A DNA stretch of 64,000 bases, taken from NCBI GenBank assembly GCA_022828085.1, contig JAJEIY010000074.1:1-64000 (forward strand), written 5' to 3'. A program made the position numbers and the translations under genes. The DNA comes from Acidobacteriota bacterium. Its GTDB lineage: Bacteria > Acidobacteriota > Vicinamibacteria > Marinacidobacterales > Marinacidobacteraceae. Positions 19,227 to 29,322 of this stretch are shown piece after piece. The notes under the pieces are model-generated. The model was given only the letters and a program-made list of their open reading frames with translations, had not been told where the DNA came from and did no database searches. Each line of letters starts with the position of its first letter. The first letter of the stretch is position 1.

Positions 19227-19957
19227 GCGGCGCCTTCGATCAGGCCCCGCACCAGTGCGTCGGCGGGGGAGTCGCGGATCTCACCCGGAGTGCCGACCTG
19301 GCGGATACCGCCGTCGGCCACCACCGCGATCCGGTCGGCCAGCCGGAAGGCCTCCGACACGTCGTGGGTGACGAAGAGCACCGTCTTCCCGAGCTCCCGG
19401 GACAGCGAGCGGAACTCCTCCTGCAGGCTCCGGCGCCCGATCGGGTCCACGGCGCCGAAGGGTTCGTCCATGAGCAGCGCCTGCGGATCGGCCGCCAGGG
19501 CGCGCGCCACGCCCACGCGCTGGCGCTGTCCGCCCGAGAGCTGGTCCGGACGGCGGCCCCCGTGCTCCCGGGGATCGAGGCCGACGAGCCGCAGCATCTC
19601 CGCGGCGCGTTCCCGGCGGCGCTCCGCGTTCCAGCCGAGCAACCGCGGCACGAGGGAGACGTTGTCGCCCACGCTCAGGTTGGGCAGCAGCCCCACTCCC
19701 TGGATGGCGTACCCGATCCCCCGCCGGAGCTCGACCGGGTCCCAGTCGGCGACTTCGCGCCCGCCGACGTACACCCCGCCGGCATCGGCGTCCACCAGCC
19801 GGTTGACGAGCCGGAGGAGGGTCGTCTTGCCGCAGCCGCTCCGGCCGAGCAGGACCAGGACCTCGCCGGGCGACACTTCGAGCGACACCCGGTCCAGAAC
19901 GATCTTTTGGTCGAAGCTCTTCGTGACCTCGCGAAACGAGATCGCGACGCCCTTCAC
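19223..19957 (-). CDS. ABC transporter ATP-binding protein (OpuBA/ProV-like)
   Basis: Walker A GRSGCGKTTLL, signature LSGGQRQRVGVARAL, Walker B LLMDEPFGAVD; GTG start proposed. Confidence 0.92.
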   Translation of the reverse strand: MKGVAISFREVTKSFDQKIVLDRVSLEVSPGEVLVLLGRSGCGKTTLLRLVNRLVDADAGGVYVGGREVADWDPVELRRGIGYAIQGVGLLPNLSVGDNVSLVPRLLGWNAERRRERAAEMLRLVGLDPREHGGRRPDQLSGGQRQRVGVARALAADPQALLMDEPFGAVDPIGRRSLQEEFRSLSRELGKTVLFVTHDVSEAFRLADRIAVVADGGIRQVGTPGEIRDSPADALVRGLIEGAA

Positions 19958-20631
19958 GAAGTTGCCGCGCCCGCGGACGAAAGCGCCTGCTGACCCTCGA
20001 CCAGGACTTCGTCGGCCATTCCGGCGAAGAGCCCCGAATCGAGGACCCCCGGGATGTCCCGAATCTCCCGGTGCAGCGCCGCGGGATCGGCGATCTCGCC
20101 GAAGGAGGCGTTCACGAGCAGGTTCCGGTTGTCGGTGACGAACGGATCCCCTGCGGACCCGATGCGGATCGCGGACTCGGCGCCCATCCGTTCGAGGGCC
20201 CTTCGCACCTGGGGCGCCGCGAAGGGGATCGCTTCCACCGGGACCGACCGTTTCGCGCCGAGCCGGTGCGAGAGCTTCTCCGGACCCACCAGCACCACGA
20301 ATCGGGAAGCCGCGGCCGCCACCACCCGCTCCCGCACCAGCGCCCCGCCGTGGCCCTTGATCAGGTTGAGGTCCGGGTCCACCTCGTCGGCGCCGTCCAC
20401 CGCCAGATCCACGGCGGCCACCTCGTCGAATCCGACCAACGGGATGTCCAGCGAGCGGGCCAGCGACTCGGTGGCGCGGGAGGTGGGGATTCCGCGGACC
20501 TGCAAGCCGCTGCGCACCCGTGCCCCGAGCTCCCGCACGAAGCCGGCCGCCGCCCGGCCGGTCCCGAGCCCGATCACCATGCCGGGCTGTGCCCACGAGG
20601 CGGCCCGCACGGCGATTTCCCAGTTGCTCAA
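19954..20631 (-). CDS. rpiA: Ribose-5-phosphate isomerase A
   Basis: VIGLGTGRAAAGFV, DLAVDGADEVDPDLNLIKGHGGALVRE. Confidence 0.94.
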   Translation of the reverse strand: MSNWEIAVRAASWAQPGMVIGLGTGRAAAGFVRELGARVRSGLQVRGIPTSRATESLARSLDIPLVGFDEVAAVDLAVDGADEVDPDLNLIKGHGGALVRERVVAAAASRFVVLVGPEKLSHRLGAKRSVPVEAIPFAAPQVRRALERMGAESAIRIGSAGDPFVTDNRNLLVNASFGEIADPAALHREIRDIPGVLDSGLFAGMADEVLVEGQQALSSAGAATS

Positions 20632-20665
20632 GGCGGCGGAAAGATACCAACGGTAGAGTGGGTGA

Positions 20666-22507
20666 ATGGCCCCTCTGGACGATCCCGTCGCGCGGCTGCT
20701 GCCCTCGCCGCGCCGGGTGGAACGCCTGCCGGGATTCCTTCAACTGGACCGCGGCGATCAGCTCGTCCTCGATTCCGGCTCCCCCGCGGAACGGCAGGCG
20801 GCGGCGTTCCTGGCCGGCCGCCTCGGCGAACGCGTCTCCCTCGATCCGGGCGTCACCGCTGCTCCGGCGACCCCCGTCGGGAACGTGGTCCTCGCGGAAG
20901 CCGGTTCGGATCCGGAGAGCTTCGAGCTCCGGGTGAATACGGCAGGCGCCCGACTTCAGGGTGACCCCGCCGGACTCCGCTACGGGGCCGAAGCGCTGGC
21001 CCAGCTCACCGCCCCCGACGGCCGGGTTCCCGCCGTTCACCTCCGGGACGCGCCCGCCCTCCGCCGCCGCGGCTTCCTGCTCGACATCTCGCGCGGGAAG
21101 GTGCCCCGCCCGGAGACCATCCGCTGGCTCCTCGAGGTACTGGCCCGCCTCCGCTACAACGAACTGTTCCTCTACACCGAGCACACCTTCCAGTTCGAGA
21201 ACCATCCGGAGATCGGTGCGGATTCGGGGGGGTACTCGGCGGCGGAGATCCGGGAGCTGGACACGTGGGCCCGCGGGTGTGGCGTTGAGCTCGTCCCCTG
21301 CCTCCAGACGTTCGGACACTTCCGGCGCATCCTGGAGAAGGCTCCCTACCGGCGCCTCGCGGAATCGGACCGGCTGTGGTCCGTCTCGCCGGAGGCCCCG
21401 GGAACGTACCCCCTGCTCCGGGACCTGCTCCGGGAATATCTGCCCAACTTCGCCTCGGGGTGGGCGCACCTCAACTGCGACGAACCGGTCGATCTCGGGA
21501 AGGGGCTCTCGAGCGCACGGGCAGGCCGCGAAGGTCCGGCGGCGGTCTTCGCGGGGCACGTCAACCGGGTCGCGGGAATGGCGCGCGAGCTCGGGAAACG
21601 CCCCATGATCTGGGCCGACGTCATCGCCGACCACCCGGAAGCTCTCGAGCTGCTCGATTCCTCCATCACGCTGGCCGACTGGTGGTACGAGCCGGATCAC
21701 GACTTCGACCGGGTGCGGCGCTTCCGGGACGCGGGCCGCGACTTCCTGACCGTGGCGGGCACGTCGTCCTGGACGAGCCTGTTTCCGCGCCTTGACACCT
21801 CGCTCCCCAACATTCGGGGACATGCCCGCGCCGCGAAGCGCTTCGGGGCTTCGGGGTTCATCGTCACCGACTGGGGGGACGGCGGCCACTACAACCTGTT
21901 CGGGGGCTCGCTCTTCCCGATCGCGGCGGGCGCCGAAGCGGCCTGGGGCAACGAGGACCGTCCCGAGGGGGAACTCGCCGCGGCGTTCTCCGAACACGTC
22001 GCGGCGGACGCGTCCGGGTTCTCCGGAGAGTTCGCCACCCGGCTCGGAAGGCTGCACGACACCGGGTTCCCGCACTTCAACCATTCGCCGCTCAAGACCG
22101 TGTTCTTCGAGACCCGCCTGCGAAGGGGTGCCCGGATGCCGACGCGCGAAGCGCTGGAAGCGACGCTCGAAGCGCTGCGCCGCCTCGCCGCCGAGACCGA
22201 GGCTCGCGGCCTGCCCCCGGGGCGCTCGGGCGCCGAGTGGCGCTTTGCGTTGGACGCTTCGCTGCTCGCGGCCGAACGCGGCCTCGCTACGCTCCGCTTC
22301 CGTCAGTCGGAGCGGAGCGGCTCGCCCGACGACCGCCGGCTGGCCGGAGAACTGGCGGCGCTCGCCGGCCGGCAGCACGAACTCGCCCGCCGGTTCCGCG
22401 AACTCTGGCTACGCGCGAATCGGCCGGAGGGCATCGGAACCGCGCAGAAGCGCTTCCGCGACGCGATCACGGCGCTCCGGCGAGCGGCGCGCGCCCTCGG
22501 TTCGTAG
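20666..22507 (+). CDS. Glycoside hydrolase family 20-like (beta-N-acetylhexosaminidase)
   Basis: RRRGFLLDISRGKVPRPETIRWLLEVLARLRYNELFLYTEHTFQF; HLNCDEPVDLGKG. Confidence 0.82.
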   Translation: MAPLDDPVARLLPSPRRVERLPGFLQLDRGDQLVLDSGSPAERQAAAFLAGRLGERVSLDPGVTAAPATPVGNVVLAEAGSDPESFELRVNTAGARLQGDPAGLRYGAEALAQLTAPDGRVPAVHLRDAPALRRRGFLLDISRGKVPRPETIRWLLEVLARLRYNELFLYTEHTFQFENHPEIGADSGGYSAAEIRELDTWARGCGVELVPCLQTFGHFRRILEKAPYRRLAESDRLWSVSPEAPGTYPLLRDLLREYLPNFASGWAHLNCDEPVDLGKGLSSARAGREGPAAVFAGHVNRVAGMARELGKRPMIWADVIADHPEALELLDSSITLADWWYEPDHDFDRVRRFRDAGRDFLTVAGTSSWTSLFPRLDTSLPNIRGHARAAKRFGASGFIVTDWGDGGHYNLFGGSLFPIAAGAEAAWGNEDRPEGELAAAFSEHVAADASGFSGEFATRLGRLHDTGFPHFNHSPLKTVFFETRLRRGARMPTREALEATLEALRRLAAETEARGLPPGRSGAEWRFALDASLLAAERGLATLRFRQSERSGSPDDRRLAGELAALAGRQHELARRFRELWLRANRPEGIGTAQKRFRDAITALRRAARALGS

Positions 22508-22510
22508 CCC

Positions 22511-22535
22511 GGAGCGCCAGCCTCCGGCTGGCATC
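22511..22535. repeat. REP-like hairpin (reverse orientation)
   Basis: ggagcgccagcctccggctggcatc. Confidence 0.75.
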
Positions 22536-22682
22536 GCGCGGGAGCGCGAAACCCGCGCTGACGGCGCTCCTCACCGTGAACCGGGCGACGTTCGGCTCGT
22601 TGCGGGCGGCGCGGCACCGGTCCCGGCTGGGCTCGCGCCGATGAGAATCGGTTGCGGCGCGCGTTTCGCAACCTGCGACCGC

Positions 22683-22707
22683 GATGCCGGCCAGAGGCCG
22701 GCGCTCC
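22683..22707. repeat. REP-like hairpin
   Basis: gatgccggccagaggccggcgctcc. Confidence 0.75.
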
Positions 22708-22733
22708 GAGGTCGGCGTTCCAAGCCGTTGGGA

Positions 22734-24290
22734 TCAGTCCCGGATCGAGCCGCGGAAGAAGCTGGGGAGGCCCGGTTCCTCACCGGAATCGGTCTCCTCC
22801 TCCTCGCCCGCGCCAACGGGTTCGGAGGGCTCCGGCTCTTCGGCCGAGACGGCCGGCGCTTCCTCCCCGGCCTCGGGCTCCGGCTCGGTTTCCGGCCCCG
22901 CTTCGATCTCGGAAACGTCGTCGGACGCCTCGGCCGGAGAAGGCTCGGCAGCGGCTTCCCCGGTTGTCTCCTCGGGAGACTCGGCAGCCGCCTCGGGCTG
23001 AGCCGGCTCCGGCTCGCCGGGCTCTGCCACGACTTCCGCACCCGCCTCCGGGCCGGTCTCCGACGAGTCCCCTCCCTCGGCTTCAGGACCCGCCGCTTCG
23101 ACAACGTCCGCGGAGCTCGGGAGGGCCGGTTGCTCCGGAGGGGGAGCCGCCTCGACGGCGGGCGTCGCGCCGGCGGCGCCCCGCGAGGGACGGGCGAAGC
23201 TGCGAAAGGCCCGGTCGTAGCGAGCCAGCACCGAGTCCCAATCGTGGTGGGACTCCAGGAATTCGCGGCCGGCCGCACCCATCCGGGGGAACAGGGACGG
23301 ATCCCGCAGGCCGAGTTCGAGAATGAGTTCGAACTCGTCGTAGTTCTGGTAGTAGAGACCACCGCCCGAAGCGCGGCACTCCCCGGTGAGTTCGGTCGCC
23401 GAAGCGTTCACCAGAATCGGGACACCCAGGGAAAATGGCTCCGCCGCCGTTGTCGAGAAGGCGGCGAGGCGCTCGGGGATCACGGCCACGACGGCGCCGC
23501 CCACCGCGTCGAGGCGTTCCCGCGGGCTCGCCGGACGGACGACCCGGATGTCCGGGCGTTCCGGAATCTTGAGGGCCGCCGGCCCGATCAGGACGAGTTC
23601 GAGCGCCGCATCCGCATGGCGGTCCTTGAACGTCGAAAAGAACCGCAGCAGTTCTTCGATGCCGCGGCCCGGCTCCAGTGGTCCGGCTGCCAGCAGATAG
23701 GGCCCGGTCAACCCGGTGCGCCGCCGAAAGGCCGCCGCATCCGCGGTGCGCGGCAGCAGCAGTGTCCCGGGGACGGTTTCGCGCATGCGGCGGTGCACCT
23801 GATAGCGCTTCAGAACCAGGATCTCCTCGGCCTCGCTGCCGAACACGAAGGCGGCGGGGTGCTCGAAGATGTCCGACGCTCGGGGGGTATCCGCCCCCTC
23901 ATCGGTAAAGGGGAGCAGAACGGTTCGTCCCGGGTCCACTTTCGCGGCTTCCGCACAAACGGACGACGCGCCGAACAGCACGACCAGGTCGTAGTCGCCC
24001 GGCCGATCCCGAAGGTACTGGAGCAGGCCGGTAGACGTCAGGTGGCCGGCGCCGGCCGGGCCCTGGGCTTCCGCCTCCGATGGGTCGCCGGCCGGGAATC
24101 GGACCACCCGGACTCCCTGATCCTGGAACTCCCCTTCCCGAAACGTCTCTTCCGATTCTCCCGCCGCGGTCGTGGTAGCCACCGTGGTTCGCCAGCCGCC
24201 AGGCGCCCGGCGGGCCAACTCCGCGGCGAGCAACTCCGGCCGGGTGGCGTCTCCCGCCCCGAACCGCGGAGTTACGAAGACCAGCCGCAT
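22734..24290 (-). CDS. Glycosyltransferase (group 1-like) with long acidic disordered C-terminal tail
   Basis: MRLVFVTPRFGAGDATRPELLAAEL...PYLLAAGPLEPGRGIEELL; C-terminal ~150 aa rich in Glu/Pro/Ala. Confidence 0.8.
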   Translation of the reverse strand: MRLVFVTPRFGAGDATRPELLAAELARRAPGGWRTTVATTTAAGESEETFREGEFQDQGVRVVRFPAGDPSEAEAQGPAGAGHLTSTGLLQYLRDRPGDYDLVVLFGASSVCAEAAKVDPGRTVLLPFTDEGADTPRASDIFEHPAAFVFGSEAEEILVLKRYQVHRRMRETVPGTLLLPRTADAAAFRRRTGLTGPYLLAAGPLEPGRGIEELLRFFSTFKDRHADAALELVLIGPAALKIPERPDIRVVRPASPRERLDAVGGAVVAVIPERLAAFSTTAAEPFSLGVPILVNASATELTGECRASGGGLYYQNYDEFELILELGLRDPSLFPRMGAAGREFLESHHDWDSVLARYDRAFRSFARPSRGAAGATPAVEAAPPPEQPALPSSADVVEAAGPEAEGGDSSETGPEAGAEVVAEPGEPEPAQPEAAAESPEETTGEAAAEPSPAEASDDVSEIEAGPETEPEPEAGEEAPAVSAEEPEPSEPVGAGEEEETDSGEEPGLPSFFRGSIRD

Positions 24291-24291
24291 C

Positions 24292-25089
24292 TCACTTCTC
24301 TCCCGAGGCGCCATTCCCGCTCCGGCGTCCTCCGCCGCGGTTCGGGCGGGACCCCTGCCGGGAGTTCTGACGCGCCGGCGCTCCCCCGCTCTGGCGGGAC
24401 CCCTGACCGGATCCCTGCCGGTCCCGGCGGCCGCCACTCTCCCGGTCCGAGCGGCCGCCGTCACTTCGCCGCCGGTCGCCGCGGCCCCGGTCCGAACGGC
24501 CGCCCCGGTTGTCGGACCGTCCCCGTCCGGATCCGCCGCTCCGCTGCGCCGCTTCGGAGCTCCCGGCCGCGGAGCTGAACGAGAAATCGGCGTGGACGCC
24601 GAGCCGGCGGAGTTCCGACTTGATCACGTTGACCTCGAGACGCGTCAGTTCGAGATCCCGGTTCGTGGCCCACAGGAGCCGGCGGTGGTATTCGTTGATC
24701 TCGGCCTGGCGGGCAGCCTGTTCCACGGCGGGGTGGATGTTGACGAGCAGGCGGGTGAGCGGCGTGAGGAGCCAGCGCACCATCCGCACGAGACCGAACC
24801 GAGAACCGCGAAACGCCTGCTTCGAGAGCCGGATGTTCCAGCGGGAGGTGTCGCGGGAACGGATCCGCTCCGCGAACTCCTCGCTGAAGCCGCGCGATCC
24901 GAGCGGCGACAGCATCCGCTTCTTGACGTCGGCCTTGAATTCACGTTCGCTCTTCGCTCCTTCTTCCGCCCGCTCACGGGCAACCCGGCGGATGTCCGCC
25001 ATGATCTTCTCGACGTCCGGCTTGAGAGCGGACACGGCCTTCTGGGAAGTTCCCTTCCCGGCCTTTTCGTTGGCTATGGAAATCGCCAT
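24292..25089 (-). CDS. Hypothetical helical protein with RG/RGG-like basic C-terminal tail
   Basis: ORF 265 aa; tail GRGRSDNRGGRSDRGRGDRRRSDGGRSDRESGGRRDRQGSGQGSRQ; stop is 1 bp from the GT start. Confidence 0.75.
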   Translation of the reverse strand: MAISIANEKAGKGTSQKAVSALKPDVEKIMADIRRVARERAEEGAKSEREFKADVKKRMLSPLGSRGFSEEFAERIRSRDTSRWNIRLSKQAFRGSRFGLVRMVRWLLTPLTRLLVNIHPAVEQAARQAEINEYHRRLLWATNRDLELTRLEVNVIKSELRRLGVHADFSFSSAAGSSEAAQRSGGSGRGRSDNRGGRSDRGRGDRRRSDGGRSDRESGGRRDRQGSGQGSRQSGGAPARQNSRQGSRPNRGGGRRSGNGASGEK

Positions 25090-25400
25090 TGTTCTCCTTC
25101 GCGCCCGCCGGCGGGGGCGGGACTTTGTTGGGCGCGGAAGGGATCAGCGGATTCGTCGGCGGTGGGTCCCCCGGCGGGAGCCGGTGGGACGAGTCTCAGG
25201 CACAACGCGCCCGAGAGCGATCTGGCGTCGCAGGTTTGCCGTCACCCGAATCCGATCCCTTCCGCGAGCGCGTCACCCGGAGAGGCAACGCACAGCGGGA
25301 GCCGGAGCGCGCGGACAGGCCCCTTCAGGCGTCGTTCAGAAACGAAGGGCGATACGAATCGACCGTCTTTCCATTTGCGCCGGGACCCTCCGCGCCTCCC

Positions 25401-25736
25401 TCAGAAGCTCCCGACTGCGGAGTCTTCCGACTCGAAGGACTCGAATACGGTGGCCAGCTTCGTAATCGAGAGCAGGTCCTGCATCCGCGCGGTCAGGTTG
25501 AGCAGCTTGACGCTCCCCCCGGCCTGCACCATGCGCGTGTGGCAGCGGACCAACTCGCCGAGCCCGGCGCTGTCCACGTGCGGGACGGCCGCCAGATTCA
25601 GCAAGAGCTTGCGGGTGCCGCCCGCGATCAGACTGCGCACCGTGTGCCTGAGGACCTCATCGCCTTCACCGAGCAGGATCTTTCCGTCCAGATCCAGTAC
25701 GGTGACGTCACCTACGCTTCGTTCCGTTATCTCCAT
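25401..25736 (-). CDS. STAS domain anti-sigma factor antagonist
   Basis: VTVLDLDGKILLGEGDEVLRHTVRSLIAGGTRKLLLNLAAVPHVDSAGLGELV. Confidence 0.92.
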   Translation of the reverse strand: MEITERSVGDVTVLDLDGKILLGEGDEVLRHTVRSLIAGGTRKLLLNLAAVPHVDSAGLGELVRCHTRMVQAGGSVKLLNLTARMQDLLSITKLATVFESFESEDSAVGSF

Positions 25737-25965
25737 TTGCTTCCTCCCTCTCCCGGGATGTCTGGGTCTCCGCGATCCCCGGAGTTGGGGATGCCGCCAC
25801 GCGGGCGGGCAGGGGCCGTTGTCCGGCCGGAGTCTGCGTTGGCCGCGGAAACCGTAATGACGCCCGCTTCGAGACCCTGGTCAATCCCCGCTTGCGGGGT
25901 TGCGGGTCCCGAGAATCCGGGCGCCGCTTGGTCCCGGTATCCTATCCCGTAACACACAGCACTCC

Positions 25966-27066
25966 GTGGAAAAAGTCACGCGGCGGCCGCGGATCGCATT
26001 CCCGGAATCGCGAGACCGGCGCGTCGCGGAGGCGGTCCGGGCGCTTCGGGACGGCCCGGAACTGGAGCCGCTGCTGGTCGGGCGTCCGGCCGCGCCCCCC
26101 GACGATCCGCGACCCGACTCCCTGGGGGGCGTCCGGACGGTGGAGCCCCGCGGAGCGGCTCTCGAGCAGGCCGCCGAACTGCTCTGGAGGAAGCGGCGCG
26201 CCCGCGGGATGACACGGACCGAGGCGCTCGAAACCGCCCGCGACCCCCTGGTCTTCGCGAATCTGCTCATCGCCGCCGGAGAGGCGGACGGCTCGGTCGC
26301 GGGCGCCGCCACCACCACCGCGGACGTGATCCGCGCCGGCCTGCTCGCCGTCGGCACCCGGCCGGGAGTCTCCCGCGTTTCCGGCGCCTTCGTGATGGAG
26401 TTTCCGGACGGCCGGGCTCCGCTCCTGTTCGCGGACGGCGCCGTGATCCCGCGGCCTGATCTCGGCGAGCTCGTCGAAATCGCGCTCCTGTCCGCCGAGA
26501 CGGCCAGCGACCTGCTCGACATGGAGCCCCGCATCGCCTTCTTGTCGTTTTCGACCAGGGGCAGCGCCGATCACCCCGACGCCCGGCGGATGGCGGACGC
26601 GGCGCGGCGGGTGCGCGAACTCCGGCCCGAACTGGCCGTGGACGGGGAGCTCCAGGTGGACGCGGCGGTCGTCCCTTCCATCGGGAAGAGCAAGGCGCCG
26701 GAGAGTCCGGTAGCGGGAAGCGCGAACGTGCTCATCTTCCCCGACCTGGCCGCCGGGAACATCGCCTACAAGCTGGTCGAACGCCTCGCCGGGGCCTCCG
26801 CGACGGGACCGATCCTCCAGGGACTCGCAGCCCCGGTGAACGATCTCTCCCGGGGGGCGAGCGTCCCGGACATCATCCGGCTGGCGCGGCTGACGGCGCG
26901 CGCCGCGCGGAATCGGGCGTCGCAGCGGGTAGCCGGTGGTGGAACTGACGCGGCATTCCCGAGCTACGAACCATGCGGGCCGGCTCTCGCCGTCCCCCAT
27001 GGTCCGTGCTCAAGGGGTCTACGCGGGGCTCGACTCTCGCCCCGCTCCGGAAGCGACACCCGCTGA
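25966..27066 (+). CDS. Phosphate acetyltransferase/phosphotransacetylase-like (PTA_PTB fold), C-terminus extended into a repeat element
   Basis: [21 protein letters not shown]...[17 protein letters not shown]...[50 protein letters not shown] start proposed. Confidence 0.85.
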   Translation: MEKVTRRPRIAFPESRDRRVAEAVRALRDGPELEPLLVGRPAAPPDDPRPDSLGGVRTVEPRGAALEQAAELLWRKRRARGMTRTEALETARDPLVFANLLIAAGEADGSVAGAATTTADVIRAGLLAVGTRPGVSRVSGAFVMEFPDGRAPLLFADGAVIPRPDLGELVEIALLSAETASDLLDMEPRIAFLSFSTRGSADHPDARRMADAARRVRELRPELAVDGELQVDAAVVPSIGKSKAPESPVAGSANVLIFPDLAAGNIAYKLVERLAGASATGPILQGLAAPVNDLSRGASVPDIIRLARLTARAARNRASQRVAGGGTDAAFPSYEPCGPALAVPHGPCSRGLRGARLSPRSGSDTR

Positions 27067-27206
27067 ATCCTCCCTGAACCGCTCGCCTCTGGCTCGCTCA
27101 TCGTTGCGCTTCGGTCGGAATACGCCCGGTATTCCTCCCTCGCGCGCCTTGTCAGCGAGGCCCAGCGGGAGTCTCGGTGTTCACGCCGGTTCCACCACCG
27201 GCTGCC
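26930..27206. mobile_element. Diverged MITE-like element, copy 2 (related to 45094-45280)
   Basis: Ends AGCCGGTGGTGGAAC / GTTCCACCACCGGCT are inverted repeats; internal 54 bp (27103-27156) matches 45175-45228 with 4 mismatches. Confidence 0.65.
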
Positions 27207-27309
27207 AACCCTTTGACAGTGCCCGAGCCGGGCGCGTATGTTCCGAACGCTGTCCCGGCGGAGCCCTTCCGCGGCTGGCCGCCACGCGACGGCGAAGGAG
27301 ACGAAGGCG

Positions 27310-28965
27310 ATGCGCAACCGGAGAGTCTTGACCCTGTCCCCGTACCTCCTCGCGGGGCTCCTGCTGACTGCCTGCGGCGGCGGATCGGACATGGGAGCGG
27401 ACCCGGTCCCGACCACCGTGGATCTCGGCGTCCGCCCGGAGGGAGACACCACGCTGAGTCCGGACCTGTCCCGGATCCCCGAGGAGCTCCAGCGGGTCTT
27501 CCAGCACATCGACGACAACGCCGACGAGCACGTGATGAACCTGCGGCGCTGGATCCAGCAGCCGAGCATCTCCAACTCCGGCGAGGGCATCCCGGAATCC
27601 GCCCAGATGGTGAAGGGCTTCTTCGACCAGCTCGGCTGCCAGCACTCGCAGGTGTACGAGGTCCCGATGACCGAGTGGGGACAGCCCGGCAACCCGGTGG
27701 TGTACGCCGACTGCGACTACGGCAAGGAACAGACGCTCCTCATCTACTGGATGTACGACACGATGCCGATCACCCAGCCGGAGGCCTGGGTCTTCCCGCC
27801 GTTCGACGGAGAGTTCACCGAGTTCGGCCCCTTCAAGAAGGTGATGATCGGCCGCGGCACCACGAACTCCAAGGGTCCGCAGATGACCATGTGGAACGGG
27901 ATGCACGCGATCTACGAGGTGACCGGTTCCATGCCGGTGAACCTGATCTTCATCGCCGAGGGGGACGAGGAGCGGATGTCCATCGGCCTGCGCCAGTTCG
28001 TCCGCGAGAACCCGGAACTCTTCCGGCACGCGGACGCGATGTACCGCACCGGCCGCCAGGCGCGGAGCGGGGCGGCGGGTTTTTCCGGAGGCTCCGAGGG
28101 CTGCGTCTATATCGAGCTGACCACCAGCGGTGAGAGCTGGGGACGCGGACCCGTCCCGTCGAACATTCACGGCATCCACAAGCGCTCGACCGATTCGCCG
28201 GTGCTGCGGCACATGAAGATGATCGACTCGCTGATCACCGACGACGGGAACCGGGTGCTGGTGCCCGGCTTCTACGACGGCGCCGCGCCGCTGTCCCCCG
28301 CGGAAGAGGAGATGTTCCGCAGTTCGGCGGAGAACCTCGACCTCGCGATCGCCGCCGAGAACATCGGGGTGGCGCGCTTCATGACCGACGATCCCCTCCA
28401 GCACCTGAAGAACGCCCGCTACGGGATCTCCTTCAACATGGACGGCATCTGGTCCGGCAACATGTATCCGGGCGGCGCGGGAGCCATCCTGCCGAACCGG
28501 GTCACCTCGAAGCACAACATGCGCTACGTCCCGAACATGGACGGGCTCGAGATGGTCCAGAAGATCCGCGACTACCTCGACGAGCAGGGTTACGAGGACG
28601 TCGAGATGACGATCATCGGCGACGTGCCCTGGTCGAAGAGCAACTACAACAACGCGCTCGCGGACTCGGTCCGGGAGATGTTCTCCATCTTCGGGGTCCG
28701 CTACCGGGACCCGGTCGCGGAGGATTCCATCCTGGGCGGCGGCTACTGGCCGGCCTACCTCTTCAGCGGCCGTGACGGCACGCTGCCGGGCGGGACCGAT
28801 CTCGCGATGCCGATCGTGGGCGGAGCGGTCGGCCACGGCGGCGGCGCCCACGCCGCGAACGAGTTCTGGGTGATCGAGGGAGCGGGTGAGGTCTACGGCA
28901 TGATCGGCGGCGAGAAGTCGGTGGCGACCGTGCTCTACTCCTACGCGGGACTGCTGGACGAGTAA
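27310..28965 (+). CDS. M20 family metallopeptidase, lipoprotein
   Basis: Signal LLLTACGGG; IYWMYDTMPITQPEAW, MIGRGTTNSKGPQMTM, FIAEGDEERMS; start at MRNRRVL. Confidence 0.88.
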   Translation: MRNRRVLTLSPYLLAGLLLTACGGGSDMGADPVPTTVDLGVRPEGDTTLSPDLSRIPEELQRVFQHIDDNADEHVMNLRRWIQQPSISNSGEGIPESAQMVKGFFDQLGCQHSQVYEVPMTEWGQPGNPVVYADCDYGKEQTLLIYWMYDTMPITQPEAWVFPPFDGEFTEFGPFKKVMIGRGTTNSKGPQMTMWNGMHAIYEVTGSMPVNLIFIAEGDEERMSIGLRQFVRENPELFRHADAMYRTGRQARSGAAGFSGGSEGCVYIELTTSGESWGRGPVPSNIHGIHKRSTDSPVLRHMKMIDSLITDDGNRVLVPGFYDGAAPLSPAEEEMFRSSAENLDLAIAAENIGVARFMTDDPLQHLKNARYGISFNMDGIWSGNMYPGGAGAILPNRVTSKHNMRYVPNMDGLEMVQKIRDYLDEQGYEDVEMTIIGDVPWSKSNYNNALADSVREMFSIFGVRYRDPVAEDSILGGGYWPAYLFSGRDGTLPGGTDLAMPIVGGAVGHGGGAHAANEFWVIEGAGEVYGMIGGEKSVATVLYSYAGLLDE

Positions 28966-29109
28966 TCCTGACCCGCCTTCCGGAATCCGACGCCATCTTG
29001 ACACGGGGGGCCGCGGGGACTAGCGTTCCCGCTTCTCCCCGGGCCGGAAGCGCCCGGGTTTTCCCAATTCGATAGAGCAGACACACCGGCAGTCACAACC
29101 GAGGATCCC

Positions 29110-29304
29110 TTGGCGGAAATCGTCGTCCAGGAAGGCGAAACGATCGATGTGGCCCTCCGCCGCTTCAAGCGGCGGGTCCAGGCCGAGGACATCATCAAGG
29201 AAATCAAGCGCCACTCGTTCTATGTGAAGCCCGGCGACAAGCTGCGCGCCAAGCGGGCCGCAGCACGCAAGCGGGCCCGCAAGCGCCGGCGTCGCACCCG
29301 GTAG
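29110..29304 (+). CDS. rpsU: 30S ribosomal protein S21
   Basis: AEIVVQEGETIDVALRRFKRRVQAEDIIKEIKRHSFYVKPGDKLRAKRAAARKRARKRRRRTR; TTG start. Confidence 0.93.
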   Translation: MAEIVVQEGETIDVALRRFKRRVQAEDIIKEIKRHSFYVKPGDKLRAKRAAARKRARKRRRRTR

Positions 29305-29322
29305 GCAACCACCCGACCGACC

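Noticed and set aside
19223-22378. 1051-codon minus ORF spanning antisense of the GH20 gene, rpiA and the ABC ATPase
   Set aside because: Only the 245-codon ABC ATPase at its 3' end has family motifs; the rest is a high-GC open antisense frame over well-supported genes.
27181-29004. 607-codon minus ORF antisense to the M20 peptidase
   Set aside because: Composition (V/H/R/D-rich, low complexity) typical of the antisense frame of a high-GC gene; no recognisable domain.
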